Source of the DNA: Chthoniobacterales bacterium
GTDB taxonomy: Bacteria > Verrucomicrobiota > Verrucomicrobiia > Chthoniobacterales > UBA10450
Direction: 5' to 3'
Assembly: GCA_013820755.1 (NCBI GenBank)
Contig: JACDHZ010000010.1
Coordinates: forward strand, 1-32,792
DNA: 32,792 nt
The number at the start of each line of letters is the position of its first letter. Position 1 is the stretch's first letter. Made by a program: the position numbers and the translations under genes. The notes below the pieces were generated by a model, which saw nothing but the letters and a program-made list of their open reading frames with translations, had not been told where the DNA came from and made no database searches. Of the stretch, positions 31,240-32,792 are shown in pieces.

Positions 31240-32535
31240 ATGCTTCTCCTGCGCGTGCCTTGTCGAAAGATCACGTTCCACGCTCTGGCGGTAGTAGCCG
31301 TGACGCAGTTCGCACTCGGTGCATCGAACATCAGTCCGCTTGGGAAAAGGCCGGAGTGGTCGTCTCTCAAGCAGTATCAAGAAACAATAACGCATGATGA
31401 ATTCGCGCGCCTGCTGCAGAACATCTACTGCCCGCGCGGAGTCGACGCTGAGCTCATCTTAATCGACTCCGAGGGAGCCCGGCTCACAATCGATCGTGAG
31501 GAGAAGAGTTATTTTAACCTGCGGTTCGCGCGAGACGAGCAGTCTCAGAAACCAGCGCCGCGCTCATGGCGCCCCGCAACCGCGCTTCCGACCGCCCCAA
31601 AAAACCTCGATCTTGCGGGTATCAAGGTCGCCATTGATCCCGGGCACATCGGCGGCCGGTGGGCGCAAATGGAGGAGCGCTGGTTTCAAGTGGGCGACAG
31701 CAAGCCTGTGCAGGAAGGCGACATGACCTTGCGTGTGGCGAAGTTGCTCGTGCCGAAGCTGCGGCGACTCGGCGCGAAAGTGTCGCTCGTGCGTGACAAG
31801 GCCGAACCTGTCACGCCAAAGCGGCCAGCCGACATGACAGAGGTCGCGAAGCAGATTCTACTACGAGGGGGCGAAGCGACGCCCCGCGAAGACTTTTCCG
31901 GTCCGACGGACCCGGAGAAGGAGCACACGATCCGCTGGCAGGACGAGCTGCTGTTTTACCGCAACAGTGAGATTCGGGCGCGCGCCGAGATCGTTAACGC
32001 GCAGCTGCGCCCGGATATAACGCTTTGTCTGCACTTCAATGCCGAGGCTTGGGACGATCCTCGAAGTCCAAGACTGACAGATCACAATCACCTCCATCTG
32101 CTCGTTAACGGCTCATATTCTCAAGCGGAGCTCGAGTACGATGACGTGCGCTTTGAGATGCTCCAGCGGCTACTCAGCCGCGCACATCAGGAGGAGCTAC
32201 CACTGGCGGAAAGCTCCGCAGCGGCAATGGCGCGCCGCACAGAACTGCCGCCATACGAGTATACTACAGAGAACGTCATTAAAGTTGGCGCTACCGGCTA
32301 TGTGTACGGCAGGAATCTAATCGCGAACCGCTTGTTCCAATGTCCGGTCGTGTACTACGAGCCGTATGTGATGAACAGCGATGAAGTGTTCTGGCGCATC
32401 CAGGAAGGCGACTATGAAGGGATTCGCAACGTCAATGGAACCGATCGGCCCAGCATTTATCGGGAATATGCGGACGGAGTGGTCCATGGGTTGCTCGATT
32501 ACTATCGCGCGGCCCGGAACAAGCCGCGCCGTTAG
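31240..32535 (+). CDS. N-acetylmuramoyl-L-alanine amidase (Amidase_3), exported
   Basis: Peptidoglycan amidase cleaving between MurNAc and L-Ala of the stem peptide. Taken from ATG 31240 the product has 431 residues and begins with a signal peptide (MLLLRVPCRKITFHALAVVAV, cleavage likely after about 27). An earlier in-frame start at 31105 would lie inside the opposite ymdB-like gene and bury the signal. A GTG directly before the ATG is an alternative. The domain from about 125 has zinc ligands H136 (AIDPGHIGG), E159 (QEGDMTL) and H265 (LCLHFNA), with a catalytic Glu likely in VVYYEPYVMNS. Residues 195-240 form an insert in the fold, larger than in compact AmiC-type domains. The first 120 mature residues are a separate unknown region. 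The stop overlaps aroB by four bases. Confidence 0.88.
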   Translation: MLLLRVPCRKITFHALAVVAVTQFALGASNISPLGKRPEWSSLKQYQETITHDEFARLLQNIYCPRGVDAELILIDSEGARLTIDREEKSYFNLRFARDEQSQKPAPRSWRPATALPTAPKNLDLAGIKVAIDPGHIGGRWAQMEERWFQVGDSKPVQEGDMTLRVAKLLVPKLRRLGAKVSLVRDKAEPVTPKRPADMTEVAKQILLRGGEATPREDFSGPTDPEKEHTIRWQDELLFYRNSEIRARAEIVNAQLRPDITLCLHFNAEAWDDPRSPRLTDHNHLHLLVNGSYSQAELEYDDVRFEMLQRLLSRAHQEELPLAESSAAAMARRTELPPYEYTTENVIKVGATGYVYGRNLIANRLFQCPVVYYEPYVMNSDEVFWRIQEGDYEGIRNVNGTDRPSIYREYADGVVHGLLDYYRAARNKPRR

Positions 32536-32792
32536 AGCGTTGCTACAGCGCGTTCGACATCCTCCAGCGTGACATCGCTGGTCAGACGAGCGGCACCAAG
32601 CCGGCGCACGACTACAAAGCGCATTTCACCGCGTTCGAATTTTTTGTCTGCTCGAATCGCTGGCATTATCTTAGCGCGCGGGAAATGAGCCGGAAGCCGG
32701 ACCGGCAGATCCCGGCTTTCCAATGCTTCGAGCACCTGTTGCCGCTCGCAATCCGCGAATCCGGCGGTGCGTCGCGAGATCTCGCACGCCGC
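32532..32792 (-). CDS. aroB: 3-dehydroquinate synthase, C-terminal end (runs off the window)
   Basis: The last 86 residues of AroB, the second enzyme of the shikimate pathway, which cyclises DAHP to 3-dehydroquinate with NAD and zinc. The frame is open from the window edge to the TAA at 32534-32532. It contains the family block ADKKFERGEMRFVVVRRLGAA, normally written DKK...G..RFVLL..IG.A, and the closing helix VTLEDVERAVATL. The upstream part is outside the window, so the start and active-site His residues cannot be seen. The stop overlaps the amidase stop in TTAG. Confidence 0.88.
   Translation of the reverse strand, partial: AACEISRRTAGFADCERQQVLEALESRDLPVRLPAHFPRAKIMPAIRADKKFERGEMRFVVVRRLGAARLTSDVTLEDVERAVATL

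Noticed and set aside
1-32792. CRISPR array, insertion sequence, prophage or tRNA gene
   Set aside because: No regularly spaced direct repeats, transposase or integrase motifs, terminal inverted repeats, or cloverleaf sequence were found on reading both strands.

Overview
The window (about 33 kb, GC-rich, densely coded on both strands) looks like a chromosomal segment of a Gram-negative bacterium of the Verrucomicrobiota/PVC type. The grounds are lipid A synthesis (lpxD), a Dop/PafA2-type depupylase outside Actinobacteria, a cyanobacterial/plant-like ADP-glucose pyrophosphorylase, an infC with a non-standard start, and few recognisable Shine-Dalgarno sequences. The phylum is an inference from gene content. 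There is no rRNA, tRNA, CRISPR array, insertion sequence or phage gene.

Layout. 1-6.0 kb (minus strand): glmS, two adjacent GspE/PilB-type ATPases and the N-terminal half of a PilC/GspF platform protein, i.e. part of a type IV pilus or type II secretion locus. 6.0-9.2 kb: glgC, a small lipoprotein, a membrane-anchored coiled-coil protein, a 49-residue very basic protein and a YacP-like NYN RNase. 9.2-17.7 kb (minus): a KAS II-like protein lacking both catalytic histidines, two histidine kinases coupled to it by 4-base overlaps, then class II aldolase, lpxD and a single-domain response regulator. 17.9-25.1 kb (plus): a receiver-histidine kinase protein, then a tightly coupled set of a LanB-like dehydratase, a ParA/Soj ATPase, a GNAT acetyltransferase and a beta-carbonic anhydrase, followed 25 bases later by dop. 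25.1-32.8 kb: glycogen phosphorylase, rhomboid protease, DsbA-like protein, infC, ymdB-like phosphodiesterase, an amidase and the 3' end of aroB.

Two regions stand out. The first is the lanB-like/parA/GNAT/carbonic anhydrase block, where every junction is a 4-base start/stop overlap, with dop behind it. It joins a RiPP-type aminoacyl-tRNA-dependent enzyme to a positioning ATPase and a Pup-pathway enzyme, with no visible precursor peptide, cyclase, transporter, ParB, Pup or proteasome gene. The second is the ketosynthase-like/two-kinase operon. Its ketosynthase keeps the nucleophilic Cys but has Tyr and Asn at the two catalytic His positions, which suggests an acyl-transfer or acyl-sensing role.

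Genome compaction is visible in the gene ends: three of the five convergent gene pairs overlap by exactly four bases through complementary stop codons (CTAG, CTAG, TTAG). glgC, glgP and glmS together show hexose phosphates being shared between glycogen and cell-wall amino sugar synthesis.
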